DNA of 64,000 nucleotides from NCBI RefSeq assembly GCF_008831285.2, contig NC_045142.1:6622608-6686607 (forward strand). The letters run 5' to 3'. Every line of letters starts with the position of its first letter. Positions within the stretch are counted from its first letter, which is position 1. The DNA comes from Nymphaea colorata (lineage: Eukaryota; Streptophyta; Magnoliopsida; Nymphaeales; Nymphaeaceae). A program made the translations under genes and the position numbers. Under the pieces are notes generated by a model. That model did not search any database. It was not told the origin of the DNA and saw only the letters and a program-made list of their open reading frames with translations. Shown here piece by piece: positions 11,123 to 22,877 of this stretch.

Positions 11123-13600
11123 TGATTTGGTTTATTATCTTCAAATGCCTAAAATTTAAATTATTATTGCCCTTTAGTCAGGAATTTCTGGAATCAGTGC
11201 TGTTCTAGTTTATAAACCCTAGGGAACGCTTGGACTTAGAAGTATGTCCATCTTCAATCATGCAGCAAGGAATGCTCCTTTTGGTTGGTCGAAAATTAAT
11301 GGTGTCTTGTCAACTTAGTGATATTTAACAAGGATGATCACGTACTAAATTAAGAAGGTTTTGATGATGTGTGTCGCTTGGATTCTGGAGCAGGCCTTTG
11401 TTATCTACTTTACATTGGAAAATCTGAAAAAAAAAAAGAACCAAATTCAAGATCATTCAGTGGAATCCTTATACCTTTGATCGAGGGTTTCTAAAACAAA
11501 GCCTAAATGAACCCCACTTGGTTATATGCGCCATACTGGTGCATGAGACCAAATTCAAGATCATTCATGGAATCCCAAACCTTTGATGAGGGTTGCCGAA
11601 ACAATGCCTCAATGAAGGCTACCTGGTTATATATTGGTAGACGAATTTTTGTGTACCAGTATGGTTAATGACTAAAATACATTTAGTTCACACTGAAAAA
11701 TAAAACTTTTTTGTAAAGACAAAAATGAAAATTGAAAAAAATAAAAAGACTATGAAAGACATTTTTTTTAACAAATTACCAAAACTGCCATTTCCTCCTT
11801 TACTACGTTACTGTCCACACCGGCTCAGGCAATTTTCTCTTTCAATGAATAGGGTTCTATAATCCTCAATCTCCCCCGAGTGAGGGTTTCAGAACCTCAA
11901 CTCAGGCGAGGTTTCAGACTTCTACAATAATTCTAACAACAGCAACCTTTTTACATGAAACACAGGGTATGCCCTGAAAAAATGTAAACTGACGCTATAC
12001 AGAACCAATAGAAAGACTTAGGCACAAATGAACAGGCCCGTATGGATTATCTCATATCTAAATAACACGGAATATGATGGGGCATTTTCTGTCAGCAACA
12101 GAAGCAAAGGATAAAACTTCAGAAACTAATAACGACCTACACAGAGAACGAATGAACTAAATTTTCTTTTTGATGCAGGCAAAACATGGCGAAAATTAAA
12201 ATATTAAGTTGAGTACTACTGTGCGTTTGTTCCCCATTTAGCTTGATGGAAAAAGAAATAACAGTTTCAGAGATTATTTGAACCTACGAACTTAACCAAC
12301 AAGCTAGATAGGTTCAAACAATATTTCCTGAAGGATAAAAAAGAATTAGTGTGGAATAATTTATTTCGTCCAGTTGATCTTATTATTCTATATAGTATTA
12401 CTCGTGTTACTACACAGCAGCAGCAGCAGAAAAAGTGACGACCAGATCGATGGCGTTAGGTTTCCCCCCAGTCGCCTTCTTGGAGGACGATTCACCTCTC
12501 TCTCTCCCTCCCTCCCTCTCTCTCTCTCTCTCACACTCTCTTTCTGTCTCACGGCTTAGAAAACCGTACGCAGAACCAAACGGCCATCTCCCTCACTGCT
12601 GAATCAGAGTGAAGGAAGGAGGGGAGAGAGATAGAGAAGGGAAGAGTGGAAAAAGAAACAAGAAGCAAATCACTGAACATGCTCCCCAATGCGAAAACGG
12701 AAGGAGCGAGAGAGAGGAAAAGAGAAAATGGGGTGCTCCGTTTTCTTTTGTCCTTTTTTAACACTAGACGCGAAGCTTCTGTCGAGGGCGAAATAAGGTG
12801 TCATCTGTACCGATGGTATTAGCACAACCTGTATAGATTTATACCGTTACATCACTGGTATATATCTGGTCACCTCGAATCCTCCTGGTAATGACAGGAC
12901 ACTGTAACCCATTATTTTTATACTGTGTGCCTGTATGGTCACTCTGGTTATGCTGAATTTGCTAAAACTGTCACATGCCACCATTCTATCCTTTCCCGCA
13001 GTAATTGAGGGATGGTGTTCTTCCCTTTGATTCTATACCTCCTTCTTCTCCCTCCAAACTATGGTTAGGAATGGCTTTCCAGAAATTAATTGAGCTTGAA
13101 GATCTGCTTAGACACCTAATTCGCATTCCTAAATTTAATAGGAAGTTAGCAGCTTGTTTGTAGTATAGTGATGAAATTGTTTTAGAAAGTACTTTCAGAT
13201 AGAGGAGTATTTGGTTTCTTTTATTTATGTTCGAAAGAGTCGACTCAGTCTTAACAATGTAAAAAACTTAAGTGCATATCTGATTAATTATAAAAAAACA
13301 CTTTATGTATGGTAGTTTTCAACATTTTCCTTTAAACAATTAAAAATCTCTTGTATGTGTGCAAAGTGCAGCCAGAAAACTTTGGCAGTGAAAATAAGAT
13401 CCATACATTCTGTTTTATGATAATTAACAATGTAGAAAAACAATATTCAACTAAAAAGTCCATGAGTGAGGTGGAGCTAGCATTCATTAATTTAAATTAA
13501 TCATATCATAAAAAATGCCAGTGCGAGTTTCAATTACAGTATCAAAACCCATTTGGAAGATGGGCACATGATAATGGCAGTACTCAAATGCATGCTCTAA
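11123..13600. other. Intergenic, no gene recognised
   Basis: AT-rich sequence. A short direct repeat occurs at about 11430-11640 (two passages of ACCAAATTCAAGATCATTCA followed by GAATCC and CCTTTGAT-GAGGGTT). A CT/GA-rich stretch at 12490-12730 gives biased open frames on both strands that I do not regard as genes. Nothing else is supported. Confidence 0.5.
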
Positions 13601-13619
13601 ATAGTTGATCTAACTTTTA

Positions 13620-14110
13620 TGAAAAAGGGATGTGGGTTTCAGGATAACTAGTTAAGGCATTATGGTGCTTATTTGTTGAAAAGGAAAATGTTCTTGTTCT
13701 TCCATTTTGCCAGAAAACTGTTTAAATGGTCTCTCTCAAAAATTGTCATGCCCATATAAAAATGAATCATTTCCCATGCATCACTTTTAACCAATTCTTT
13801 GTTGGTACTTTTATCCAAGTCGCAGCCAAATCGGCCTGCATACTTGATTGGTCTCCAACACCAAACACATTCAGCGAGTTGGTCTAATTACCCAGTCACG
13901 CTTCCTGCTGAGTCACAATTAACTTGTCGATGGGCATCTCTTCCACCATCTTGTGATCAACTCCCAAAAAGGGCACCAACTAGTTTAGTTAATGTTGAGC
14001 AAAATTGGTACAATTTTAAGTTGGTATGCTGAAAACTTCAAAAGCATGACTTGTGTCATATTCAACTCTGTCTAAAGAAGAAAAACTCTGAAAATAATGT
14101 GAACACTTTA
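13620..14110 (+). repeat. R2 repeat, partial copy
   Basis: Matches the middle of the R2 family: a GGCATTATGGTGCTT segment, a run ending in AAATGGATCA/AAATGAATCA, GCAGCCAAAT, CTGAGTCACAATTAACT, a TCTTCCACCATCTTGTG segment, and GTTAATGTTGAGCAAAAT. It is followed at once by a second, longer partial copy. Confidence 0.65.
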
Positions 14111-15040
14111 TAAAAAAATAAAAACTATATTTTTATCTCAATTACATGTCATTTTAAATTGCTCACTCCATTTTGGAACTATCAATTGATCAAAATTGAG
14201 TTTTTGACAAAACCAAGTTTTGATGGTCACCCCCAAACACACGTTAAATAGCATGTTGCCTTCAAAGTACCATTTGAAGGTGCCATGCAATTGTGGCACC
14301 CTTAAGAATTTTTAGCAGCATGCATTGGGTTTCAGGTCAGACTAAACGTGGTTCAAGTACATGCTTTAAACACTCACTTCTGTGTTTATAGAAAGGAGAA
14401 GCAGGTTTGAGGACAACTACATAAGGCAGTATGGTGCTTCTTGGCTAACAAGGAAAAGGTTCTTGATCTTCTGTGTTTCTGTCTATAAACGGTTTGTCTT
14501 GAAATTTGAATCTGCCCACATAAAAATGGATCAAATTCTCATGTATCACATTTATGCAGCCAAATCCTGATGCAGACTTGATTGGTTTCAAACTTGGCAT
14601 TCGGTCTAATTACCCAGTGATGCTTTTTGCTGAGTCACAGCTAGCTCATGGATAGACGTTTCTTCTAGCATCTTGTGGTCGAACCCCCAAAATAGCCATT
14701 CAGTTTGGTTAATGTCGAACAAAATTATACAATTTTATGTTCATATGTTATCAACATAAAATCATGGCTTGGGACAAGCAAAATTCTGCTTAGAAAAGAA
14801 AAGAAAAGCTCTAATTAATAGTTTATGACAATACTTTAACCGCAACTACTCCTTATTTTTATTGTTAAATTAGTATCAGCAAATACGTTAACTTTAAGTT
14901 GAGCTACAGTTAATATTTCCGGAGGTTTAAGGGAAAGGGAAGACCGAGAGAGAGAGAAGAGTGAGTGTGAGTGTGTGACAACTGAGAGTTCCAAAGGTTT
15001 GTGTTCTAGCTTGTAAAGGTGGAGTTTTGGCACCTACATG
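14090..15040 (+). repeat. R2 repeat, second partial copy
   Basis: Begins at AAAATAATGTGAAC and continues through the R2 landmark TTTTTGACAAAACCAA, CTTAAGAATTTTTAGCAGC and the segments listed for the preceding copy, to a GA-rich run and GGTGGAGTTTTGGCACC. R4 sequence then starts abruptly. Adjacent partial copies in direct orientation suggest local duplication or repeated insertion. Confidence 0.7.
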
Positions 15041-15473
15041 TGTACGATGTTAACGTAATACGTTATGAGGCAAAATGAAGTACTAAGCCTATGAAGCACG
15101 ACAAAGTGACATGAAGCGAAGCGAAGCATACGCTTCATGACAAAATTGCAATGTATATAATATCCATAAAATAATGCTAAAACATGAAAAACAACTGAAA
15201 TAACAAATATTCAAGAACAAGATAAAAAAGCATATTTAACTTGTGTTGACTGTTGTCATAGCTCATAATTGAACAGTTTATAAACTATCACCTAACGTAC
15301 TATACAACAGAAAATCACATGAATTCAATCAGGTGAGCACATAGACAATCAAAAGGTAAATAATAAAAGAAAACTAGAAGGGTTATGACTCTTCTTATAG
15401 CCGGCTACTCTCTTCTTAGACACACAAGGATGAAAAATATAATCTCAGAGTAACAGTCACAGTAACAGAGAAA

Positions 15474-15528
<55 letters not shown>

Positions 15529-15810
15529 ACGCAAGCAAAAATTTAGAGAAAAAATGAGAGAGGGCGATGGACAAGGGCTGCTAGTCGGCAGCCCATATGG
15601 CAACAGAGCAAGAGAGAAGTTATGTCGGTCGTCCTCATTTGCAATAAGTAATATGCAATTGAGAGCCTTACAGAGGCAACTGTCGGTTGTGGTTAAATGT
15701 TTCCGATTGGCAACCAACAGCAGAGACGGAATAAAATCAAGTCTGGCCACTTTGCAGCCGCTTGAGGATGGCCATGCTCATCAGGGGAATAAAATCTACG
15801 CCACATGGAC
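15041..15810 (-). repeat. R4 repeat, copy 1
   Basis: Matches 39390-40345 in reverse orientation. Shared segments include the ATGAGGCAAAATGAAGTAC start, TTAACTTGTGTTGACTGTTG, ACTATCACCTAACGTAC and, past a (TA)n tract, GTCCTCATTTGCAATAAG. The junction with R2 is the same in both places, so R4 was inside R2 before the composite was copied. No coding capacity is visible; a 172-codon open frame at 15554-16072 overlaps it and has no recognisable domain. Confidence 0.65.
15479..15522. repeat. (TA)n microsatellite
   Basis: About 22 TA units inside the R4 repeat. Confidence 0.95.
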
Positions 15811-17074
15811 CCGAGTAAACACCACACTATTAAGAATACCAACTAAAAGATGGATGTGTCGTTCATCATTTGAAGTATCAAATGAATCTGATAGAATTGG
15901 TGAACGGATAAGCGTTGGTGATGGCTCTGCAATGCATCCGCTAGAGAGATGGGGATCCCAAAACTCAGGTTCAATTTGCTGGTGTTGTTACAGAACGTCT
16001 TCACCGTATCTCACTAGGAATTCAAATGCGACTCAACATTGGATAACAAAGGGAGGTACCATATGCACCTAAATCCAAGTGACGCCTCTCATCAAAGCCT
16101 TGGATTCAGTAGCATATTGTACCAGCCTTTGTTACCTACTGTGGAGTTGCATCTTGGCCTTGAACCCATTTGGATGTTCTTAGAGTTAACATATTTTGTG
16201 AGAACACTAGTTGTTTGAACCTGAGTTTTGGAATTCCCACATCACCTGCAGATGCATTGCAAAACTTCCCCGCTGTGGTTATTACTAATATTTATCTGTT
16301 CACCAATTCCCCTACATTTATTTGACATTTCAAATGAAGAACGGGTTCATTGCTTAGTCAGACTTCTCTTGTGGTGGAGACATGGCCCCATTTTATGTAG
16401 ATTTCATTTCCTTAAGCAGGCAGTAGCCTCACTGCCACCACCACCACCAACCTGATGAAAGTTAATGCAAAATTAATGCAACTGCCTTTATGAAGAAGGT
16501 GAACGGTTTAATTTTTGGGTTCTCCAAAAGTTCCATCGTGCCAAGACATGTGCCTTTTCACCTTGCCTATTTTAATTTTCAGTTTTTTGTTTTTAATATG
16601 TCCATAATAACTATAGTGGAATTACCAAGAGTCAATGTCATTTATTTTTCAGTTTTTTTTACATGTATAAATATGGCCCTTTGGGTTGCCCAAAGTATGT
16701 GGGAGAAAGCATTTCAAGTGTGCTCCAAATTTTTAGTGTTGTGTGATCTTATCACGTTTCATGCCTTTGTGATCACTTGTAGAAACAAGTGCTCGATTAG
16801 TGTGTTGTGTTCTTGTGTTGTGTCATTCACAGGAGCACAAGAAGAGGACGTGCAGGCAGGTCATTCCTTTTGCTAACACAACTGCCTCACAAGTTATCCG
16901 AGGAATTGTGGCGGAGAGCGCTGCACCTGCCCGATTTGGGTGACACCCAACAAATTGGTGGATGGAGAAATACTCTCCTTCTTAGGTGAGGACGTAGCCC
17001 CACGGATTCAACAGTTGAAGCAACAACTCAAGCAGTTAATTGCCCTTCAACAGTTGCAGCATCAACTTGGTGTG
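15811..17074. other. Intergenic, no gene recognised
   Basis: Mixed sequence with short open frames at 15554-16072, 16228-16455 and 16490-16876. None matches a family I recognise and none has a convincing splice or promoter context. Positions 16990-17070 contain a CAACAGTTG/CAACTCAAGCAG-rich patch. Confidence 0.4.
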
Positions 17075-17294
17075 CTAGGTTTTCATTGTCGGTAAAGTTA
17101 TACATGGAAATGTGGTTAAAATTGGCATTACTGACAATCAACTCAACGGTTGCTGATTAAGGGCCATTACAAGGTCGCCAGTAAAAGTCACTAGTCAGTG
17201 CATCAACAAGGCTCAGCAACCATGTAGTTGATTGTCAGTAACGCCAATTTTAATCACATTTCCCTGTGTAACTTTACCAACAATGAAAACCTAG
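17075..17294. mobile_element. Foldback MITE, 220 bp
   Basis: Two arms of about 80 bases are near-perfect reverse complements: 17075-17158 starts CTAGGTTTTCATTGTCGGTA and 17213-17294 ends with its complement CAATGAAAACCTAG. Only a handful of mismatches separate them. The loop is about 55 bases. The ends give TA on both sides of GGTTTTC...GAAAACC, which would fit a 2-bp TA target duplication, but that is ambiguous because the CTAG ends are palindromic. There is no coding sequence, so it is a non-autonomous element. The ACTGACAATC motif inside resembles CACTA subterminal repeats, so its superfamily is open. Confidence 0.8.
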
Positions 17295-18936
17295 GTCAGT
17301 GGGTGACATTATTTTGTTTTTTCTTACTTTTTTTAGATTGACTATTAGGAGGAGCTTCTGCTCCTTCCAGTCATAGCTTTCGAGGCATTGTATCAGGTGA
17401 ATGTTATCAGGCGTTATGAGAGGCTGAAAGATTAAAAATGTCTGATGCAATTTTTAACTTCTCAGTCTTTGGATTTTGATGACATTTGTGTATGTGCTAA
17501 ACTAGTCAAAGTGCATCTTGCAGGCACTAGGAGCATTGAAACGGTCTGATTTACTGAATGCATTGTCAACTTCTAAGAACACAAAGGTTGTGACTGACGA
17601 ATGCAGTATCAACTTACTGTCGTTAGATTGGCCAAGGGCAATTCGTCCGGAAGACTACCATGTCACTTTGTCAAGGTTCCTGTTACACATTCATCTTCAA
17701 CCAGAGGGGCAGAACTAGAACATGTTCGGTAATACATTCTCATATTGGTAATCAATGAACACATTGTAGCTTTGACTGTTGGTGTGCTCACATTTTAATT
17801 GGAAGATTCTTGTTATTTTCTATTTCTTTTTTCTTTTTTAAAAAAGTTAAAAACATAATGTTTTTCCATAACAGTTTTCAAATAAGTTGGTTACCGAAAC
17901 AAATAGCCATATAACGTTACTAACAAGAAATTTATTGTTGACAGGGACCGGAATATCAGTTGTGGTGAAGATTGAACCCATAATATCTGCTGCATCTTGA
18001 TTGAATGTTATTTATATTCCTCAGGAGGCTGACTTGTTTTCATATAATTCAGCCATAGATACAGTTTGGCTATCATTTAGATTCTGAAGAGAAATAGACT
18101 ATCAGTTGAAAACAGTAGGTTCCTTGACTTTCTTTCATTTGCTATTGCTTAAAGCTCCACCATGTGCAAGGTAGATTTTTTGGTCTTTCATATCCTTTCT
18201 CATGCTTTTTGCTGCTCTCTTCTCGCTGTAATTCACTTTTTTTTTGTTATCTTCTCCTGGAGGTCTTTATATTAGCTCAAGGTCTTGATTCTTTTGCATT
18301 TCTTAGCATGGTTTGATGGGGAATGGTAGAATTTCACCTGTGCTGTTTTTCTGCAGTATTCTTTGCCTTTGGTGCTCCCATGGAGCACCAGCTATGCACT
18401 CCCTCTCCCTCCCGTCTTTGCCTTTTTATTTTAAAAATTTATTTTTCTACTTTTTATTTAGATGTTTATTACCTCCTTTCCAAAAGTGTATTTTATGCCA
18501 GCCACCATAGACGATCTAATCTAGTGTATGAAAAACTTCACTGTTTTTCGATCTCTATTTCTCTCTCTCTCTCTCCGTGTTATCATCTCTGAAGGACTTG
18601 GGCCACTTTTTCATAAATACTTGAGGTTGCCCTTTTTTTCTACTTAAAGCTTGTCCCATGGTGCAGGCTCTGTTGCAGACGCCTATAGAATTTTGAAGGA
18701 AATTTATAGTTAAGCGAGTTGCTGCTATAGATCTTGATGATGTGACTGTTACAAGTGTTTTTAGAGTCCTGACATTATTAATGTTTTGTCTGCCCTTGAT
18801 TCCTATCTTATGAAGTGCCTTTAGGTAGTGAATTAGGTACAATTCTTTTGATCAAGCTTCTCTTTTAATTAATAAAATGATATCCTTGCACAACTATTTA
18901 AAGTTCATGTGATCTTATGTGGTTCACAGTTTGGCT
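17295..18936. other. Intergenic, mostly unrecognised
   Basis: Contains the possible exon at 17518-17730. Otherwise T-rich and CT-rich stretches (17820-17850, 18240-18250, 18560-18580) and no recognisable gene. A short open segment at 18709-18790 (KRVAAIDLDDVTVTSVF) looks protein-like, but I cannot assign it. Confidence 0.4.
17518..17730 (+). pseudogene. Possible host-gene exon remnant
   Basis: An open stretch of about 65 codons preceded by a good 3' splice-site context (pyrimidines then TTGCAG at 17516-17521). It ends LLSLDWPRAIRPEDYHVTL, which looks like real protein. D-Y-H-V-T-L resembles the H-x-T motif of 2H phosphoesterases, such as the C-terminal cyclic phosphodiesterase part of plant tRNA ligases, but the match is too short to name a gene. 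No neighbouring exons could be joined with confidence. It may be a captured or decayed exon, or chance. Confidence 0.2.
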
Positions 18937-18944
18937 TTCTGGTG

Positions 18945-19690
18945 CAATGTTATCACTGGCGTAGCGTATTGCGTATCGGTCGGGCTGACTTATACGCTGT
19001 ATCGTAACTTATCGTAAACGTATCGTACAATTTATTTTTTAATTTTTTAAAAAATATTAAAAAATCATAAAAAAATCCAAAAAAAATCCAAAAAACAAGT
19101 AAAAATCAGAAAAAATCAAGAAAAATGTATTTAAAGGAACATTCATCATTCATGTATATGATTATGAAATATGAAGTATGAACTATGAACAACACATTCC
19201 AAAATAAGAATTCAGGCATTCAAAATAACATAATAAGCAGCTGAAGAGAATTCGATGGCAAAAATGAGTTATTCCTTACCTTCTTGGTGTTAGAAACCAA
19301 AAAACCCTCTTTCTCCAAGCTTCCCACCGTCCCGAGACTCCCCACAACAAGAAATAAAGCTTCTTCACCAGCAAATCTTAATGCAAATGGAGAAAATCTC
19401 TCCCTCCCACATCTCTTGCAGTGTTTAGAAACAATAGAAGAGAGAGGGAGGAGCGTAGGTTTTAAAAAAAGACACAAAAACGGGGCCGTCGGGCCCCTTT
19501 TTCATTTTTACCCCGTATCGTACGATACGGGTGTGTATCTCCTGTATCGTACGATACGGGCGATACGCGGGCGATACGCGTGCGATACGCACACGTGTCG
19601 TGCATATAACATGTATCGTATCGATTTTGTTGATACGGACGATACGTATCATACGATACGCGTCTGTATCGTATGATACGGATAACATTG
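18945..19690. mobile_element. Non-autonomous hAT-like element, 746 bp
   Basis: The ends are perfect 10-bp inverted repeats, CAATGTTATC and GATAACATTG. Both sides are flanked by the identical 8-bp sequence TTCTGGTG (18937-18944 and 19691-19698), a target duplication of the size hAT transposases make. The first 90 bases and last 190 bases are crowded with GTATCGTA/TACGATAC palindromic motifs. The middle is A-rich and then resembles ordinary DNA (19270-19460). No transposase is encoded, so movement would need a transposase supplied elsewhere. Confidence 0.85.
19500..19690. repeat. Palindromic GATACG repeat cluster
   Basis: At least ten copies of GATACG or its complement CGTATC, several joined as GTATCGTACGATAC self-complementary motifs, in the right subterminal part of the hAT-like element. 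A smaller cluster sits at 18960-19030. Subterminal clusters of short motifs are typical transposase-binding regions; that role here is inferred. Confidence 0.85.
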
Positions 19691-19792
19691 TTCTGGTGAA
19701 TTAGATATTGTTCGTCTCTTTCCTCATCTAATTTAGTGGTTTCATTCAAAGAAGGTTCAACTGTTGATGATTTTATTGATGTCCATGGAAAC

Positions 19793-20091
19793 TATCATGG
19801 CTATTGTAAAACAAAAATTAAAATATTTACAATAGCCATGATAATGTATGAAGAATCAGGTAACGGCAACAGCCAAAACCATGGCTAATGGTGTAGATAA
19901 ACCGTGGGTGGTGGATGCAACAGTCATACTCAAAACCATGGCAAAAGGTCAATAGCTACAAGGGCTATTACCCGGTTATTTTAATTAATATACATGAACA
20001 AACTATGGTTGAAAATACTTTCAGCGATTGTTTTTTAGTCTATTGGTCACGGTTTTGAGTACTGTGACTAATAGCCACTTTTGTTGTAGTG
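19793..20091 (-). mobile_element. CACTA-like terminus
   Basis: The right end reads TTTTGTTGTAGTG, i.e. CACTACAACAAAA on the minus strand, the hallmark of CACTA termini. The adjacent 250 bases repeat CCAATAG/CTAATAGCC and CAAAACC(A/G)TGGC motifs in both orientations, as subterminal regions do. The left part holds a perfect 17-bp hairpin (ATCATGGCTATTGTAAA with its complement at about 19793-19841). No opposite terminus was found, so this is a fragment or a miniature derivative. Confidence 0.5.
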
Positions 20092-20886
20092 TTGGCTGGT
20101 ATTCAGCAGATTTGTTGTAATAATGATCGGTGGGTTCTAACTCAGCTGGTGCACTAGTGACATTGTGCCAGCCATAATAGACTCAAAAAAGTTGTTTTAT
20201 TGCATCTTCTTCAAGAAAAACTGTGGTCAGAGGAAAATTACCAAGTGAGGATGTAGATGAAAAAAGGATTTTAGGCTTCTTTTTGTGTTTGAAGGAGGTG
20301 AAAAAAATTCCTGAATTGTTCTTTTTATGTTCGTTTATTGAAAAAAATATAACTAGAATTGATAATTACCATTGCAGTTCCTGGGGCATCTTTTATAGGA
20401 CATTCTACCTAACTAAGAAAGCATATTTCTCAGGCATCAGTCCATCTATCTGTAGGTTACTTGTCATTTATGTGGTTCACATAAGCATGAATGAACTAAA
20501 TTTTTTATTCAGGCAATATATGGCTCAAATTAAAATAGTAAGTTGAGTTATGTGAATGTGCGCCCCATTTATTCTCTGTATACCATAATATATTCATGCT
20601 GAAGGAAGATTTAGCTTGATGGAAAAGGAAATAACTGTTTGAGAGAGTATTTGAGCCTACTAGCTTAACCAACAGCCAGATAGGGTTCAAACTATATGTT
20701 CTCAAGGAACAAAAAGAACAACAACAAAAAGAAAAGGGGAGAAGAAAAAGGCAATACAAAGAAGAGGAGAAGAAAGAAGGAAAACAGGGGCCAACTGCTT
20801 TCACGAGCCATTTTTTAAAGCTGATCTAGACTGCAAGGACTGGGTTTCCATTATTATTGGCATAGTCGAGGGTGATTTTTGAACTT
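20092..20886. other. Intergenic, no gene recognised
   Basis: AT-rich. A GA-rich run occurs at 20720-20790. A segment at about 20480-20690 (ATGAACTAAATTTTTTATTCAGGC to AACCAACAGCCAGATAGG) resembles 12150-12310, where the same phrases occur, so a short dispersed repeat is present in both places. Confidence 0.45.
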
Positions 20887-21190
20887 GGGGACAATGATGC
20901 AGGAGCAGTTCATTTCATATTACATTTAGATTGGATCCATATTATTTGTTTTATTTATTAGGTTAAGTTTAGATTTCATTTTATTAGTTTCGGATCCATG
21001 ATCTGTTTAGTTAGGAAAGCTCCATTTAAAGGAAGAGTGTAGATCATTTGGGTTGAGAGTAGAAGATTAATGAGGCCCTAATCTCTTCTTTTGTGCTATT
21101 TTCTTCCTTTATTTCTGTGCTTTCCTTATGTTCCTCCCAATGTGCTTTCTTGTTGGTCATTTAATTCGTAGTTTGCCACCGGGATTGTAG
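20887..21190 (+). mobile_element. Possible LTR remnant
   Basis: A purine-rich GAACTTGGGGACAA tract is followed by TGATGCAGGAGC, which looks like a polypurine tract next to an LTR start. Further on are a TTTAAAGGAAG box (21025-21035) and a region like LTR transcript leaders (AGGCCCTAATCTC). The stretch ends near TTTGCCACCGGGA, vaguely like a tRNA-Asp primer-binding site. No partner LTR or coding region is present. The call rests on these loose resemblances only. Confidence 0.3.
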
Positions 21191-22877
21191 CTAACCCTTT
21201 AATTACTGCGTCAGAAATTGAATGAAGATACTGTTATCAATTTTTCCTGCAAATAGGTGAACGTAATTGTGTCTTAGAACTGTGAGGCAGTGTTCTATGT
21301 AACGTAGTGTATTGCATGATACAATACATAGTGTATTGCAATTACTTTAGGTAATGTAACTATGAAGGAAAACAATAAGATACACCCTGAAACTAGTTTT
21401 AGCGTGTAGCTATACTGTATCTAGTGGCGTAACTTACATAACTTACAATGTGCCCACCATATTGTACATTATGGTATGATACTCTATGTAACTCATCTTA
21501 CACCTTGAAAACATAAAAAGTATAAAAAAGAGTTTTTCTTTATCTAAAGCTACATAAATTTCTTAAGATTGAATGTTATGTTTGACATGAAAGACACCCT
21601 TACACGTCTAAAGTAAAAACACTAAAATCAGGGGCTGATTTCATGCAATAAAAATAGAGTTTTCTCTTATCTATGTTTATTCTCAAAAATAAAAAAATAA
21701 AATTCAAAGCTGGTGGCCCTAAGTTGCTTAAAGAGTCGAAGGACCAAGTCATGGGTAATGAAAACCGTTTTTCTGGATACACATTTATGTATTGGGAGTG
21801 TAATTTAAGTGGTCAACTTTTTTTTGTTTCTAATGAATGCATGCATGTTGTAGGTAACATATATTTGTTGTCTTTTTATGCATAGCTACACATATCAAGA
21901 TATTTTCGAAAATATCATGATATTAATGAAAAAATAATGAAAACGATAAAAATGGGAAAAAATATCTCAATGTACTGAAAGAAACGTTAAAAGTGAATTT
22001 ATCAACCTCGAAGTATGCAGGCATGAAGACGCATGGGCAGGGGGACATTGATAGGTTGGCCCGTCTAGTTACCATCATACTTGGGATCAGGGGCGAAGCC
22101 AAAAATTTTTCATGTAAAATTACTATAATTTTGTGGTGGGTTCGGTTGGCCCTTACTGGGGATAACTGTAGCAACGAGTCTTCCTAGACTCGGCGCCACC
22201 AGCAACCCAACCCAGACCTGCTGCAACTAAGCCATCTCAGCTTGTATGAGACCCGAGTTGGTCCTATGTCTCCTTTCCCGTGCCCTAGCTCCCTCTCCCA
22301 GCTGGGCCAGCTCTACCTTAGGTCTGAATGTTACACCTCCGTTGAATGTTATATCTCACTGACTAGATAACTCGTTATTGATCGTTTCAATTCACATAGG
22401 AAAGGCAACTCTTCAAATCGATCAGTCGCCATTTTCCTACACATGTCGATCAAGTGGGAATATTGTTGTGTTTACTAATATAAAGATATGTCAAGGCTAT
22501 TAGCTTCCCTCTCCGACATACGGACATAGCTATCCATCATTTATGACCGCATGTTTAAGATGAAAGATACAGCCATTACATATCTTTGTATTACTGAAAG
22601 ACCAATCGATTTAAAGAGATGTTGAGTTACTATACGAATGAATTATGAAAATGATGAATAACGAGTTATTTAGTCAACCAGGTATAAAATTCAATGCAGA
22701 AGCGAAAAAAAAATGTAGTCATGTAGTTTCGGTTAGCTCGGATGCTCTTCGTACGTGAGAAATGGAAAAGTTGTAGTCATTTTAGTAACGGTAGTTTAAT
22801 TCAAGCTTCGGGAAATAAATTAACACTACAAGTGCCTCAAGGACGCTAGATCTTCTTCGGCAAAGCAATCTGCAAGG
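21191..22877. other. Intergenic with transposon debris
   Basis: Positions 21288-21510 start CAGTGTTCTATGTAACGTAG and are rich in GTATTGCA/TGCAATAC and GTAAC motifs, similar in style to the hAT-like element at 18945, but no closing terminus is clear. At 22087 the phrase CAGGGGCGAAGCCAAAAATT resembles a common plant hAT-derived terminus. No gene recognised. Confidence 0.4.

Noticed and set aside
12374-12764. Pair of overlapping frames around a CT-rich region
   Set aside because: Low-complexity composition on opposite strands and no protein-like sequence outside the repeats.
15554-16072. 172-codon open frame on the plus strand
   Set aside because: No domain, overlaps the R4 repeat whose other copy does not keep the frame, and has no promoter or splice support.
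19284-19749. Overlapping open frames of 85-130 codons rich in Arg, Tyr and Thr
   Set aside because: Produced by the CGTATC/GATACG palindromic motifs of the hAT-like element, which keep several frames open.
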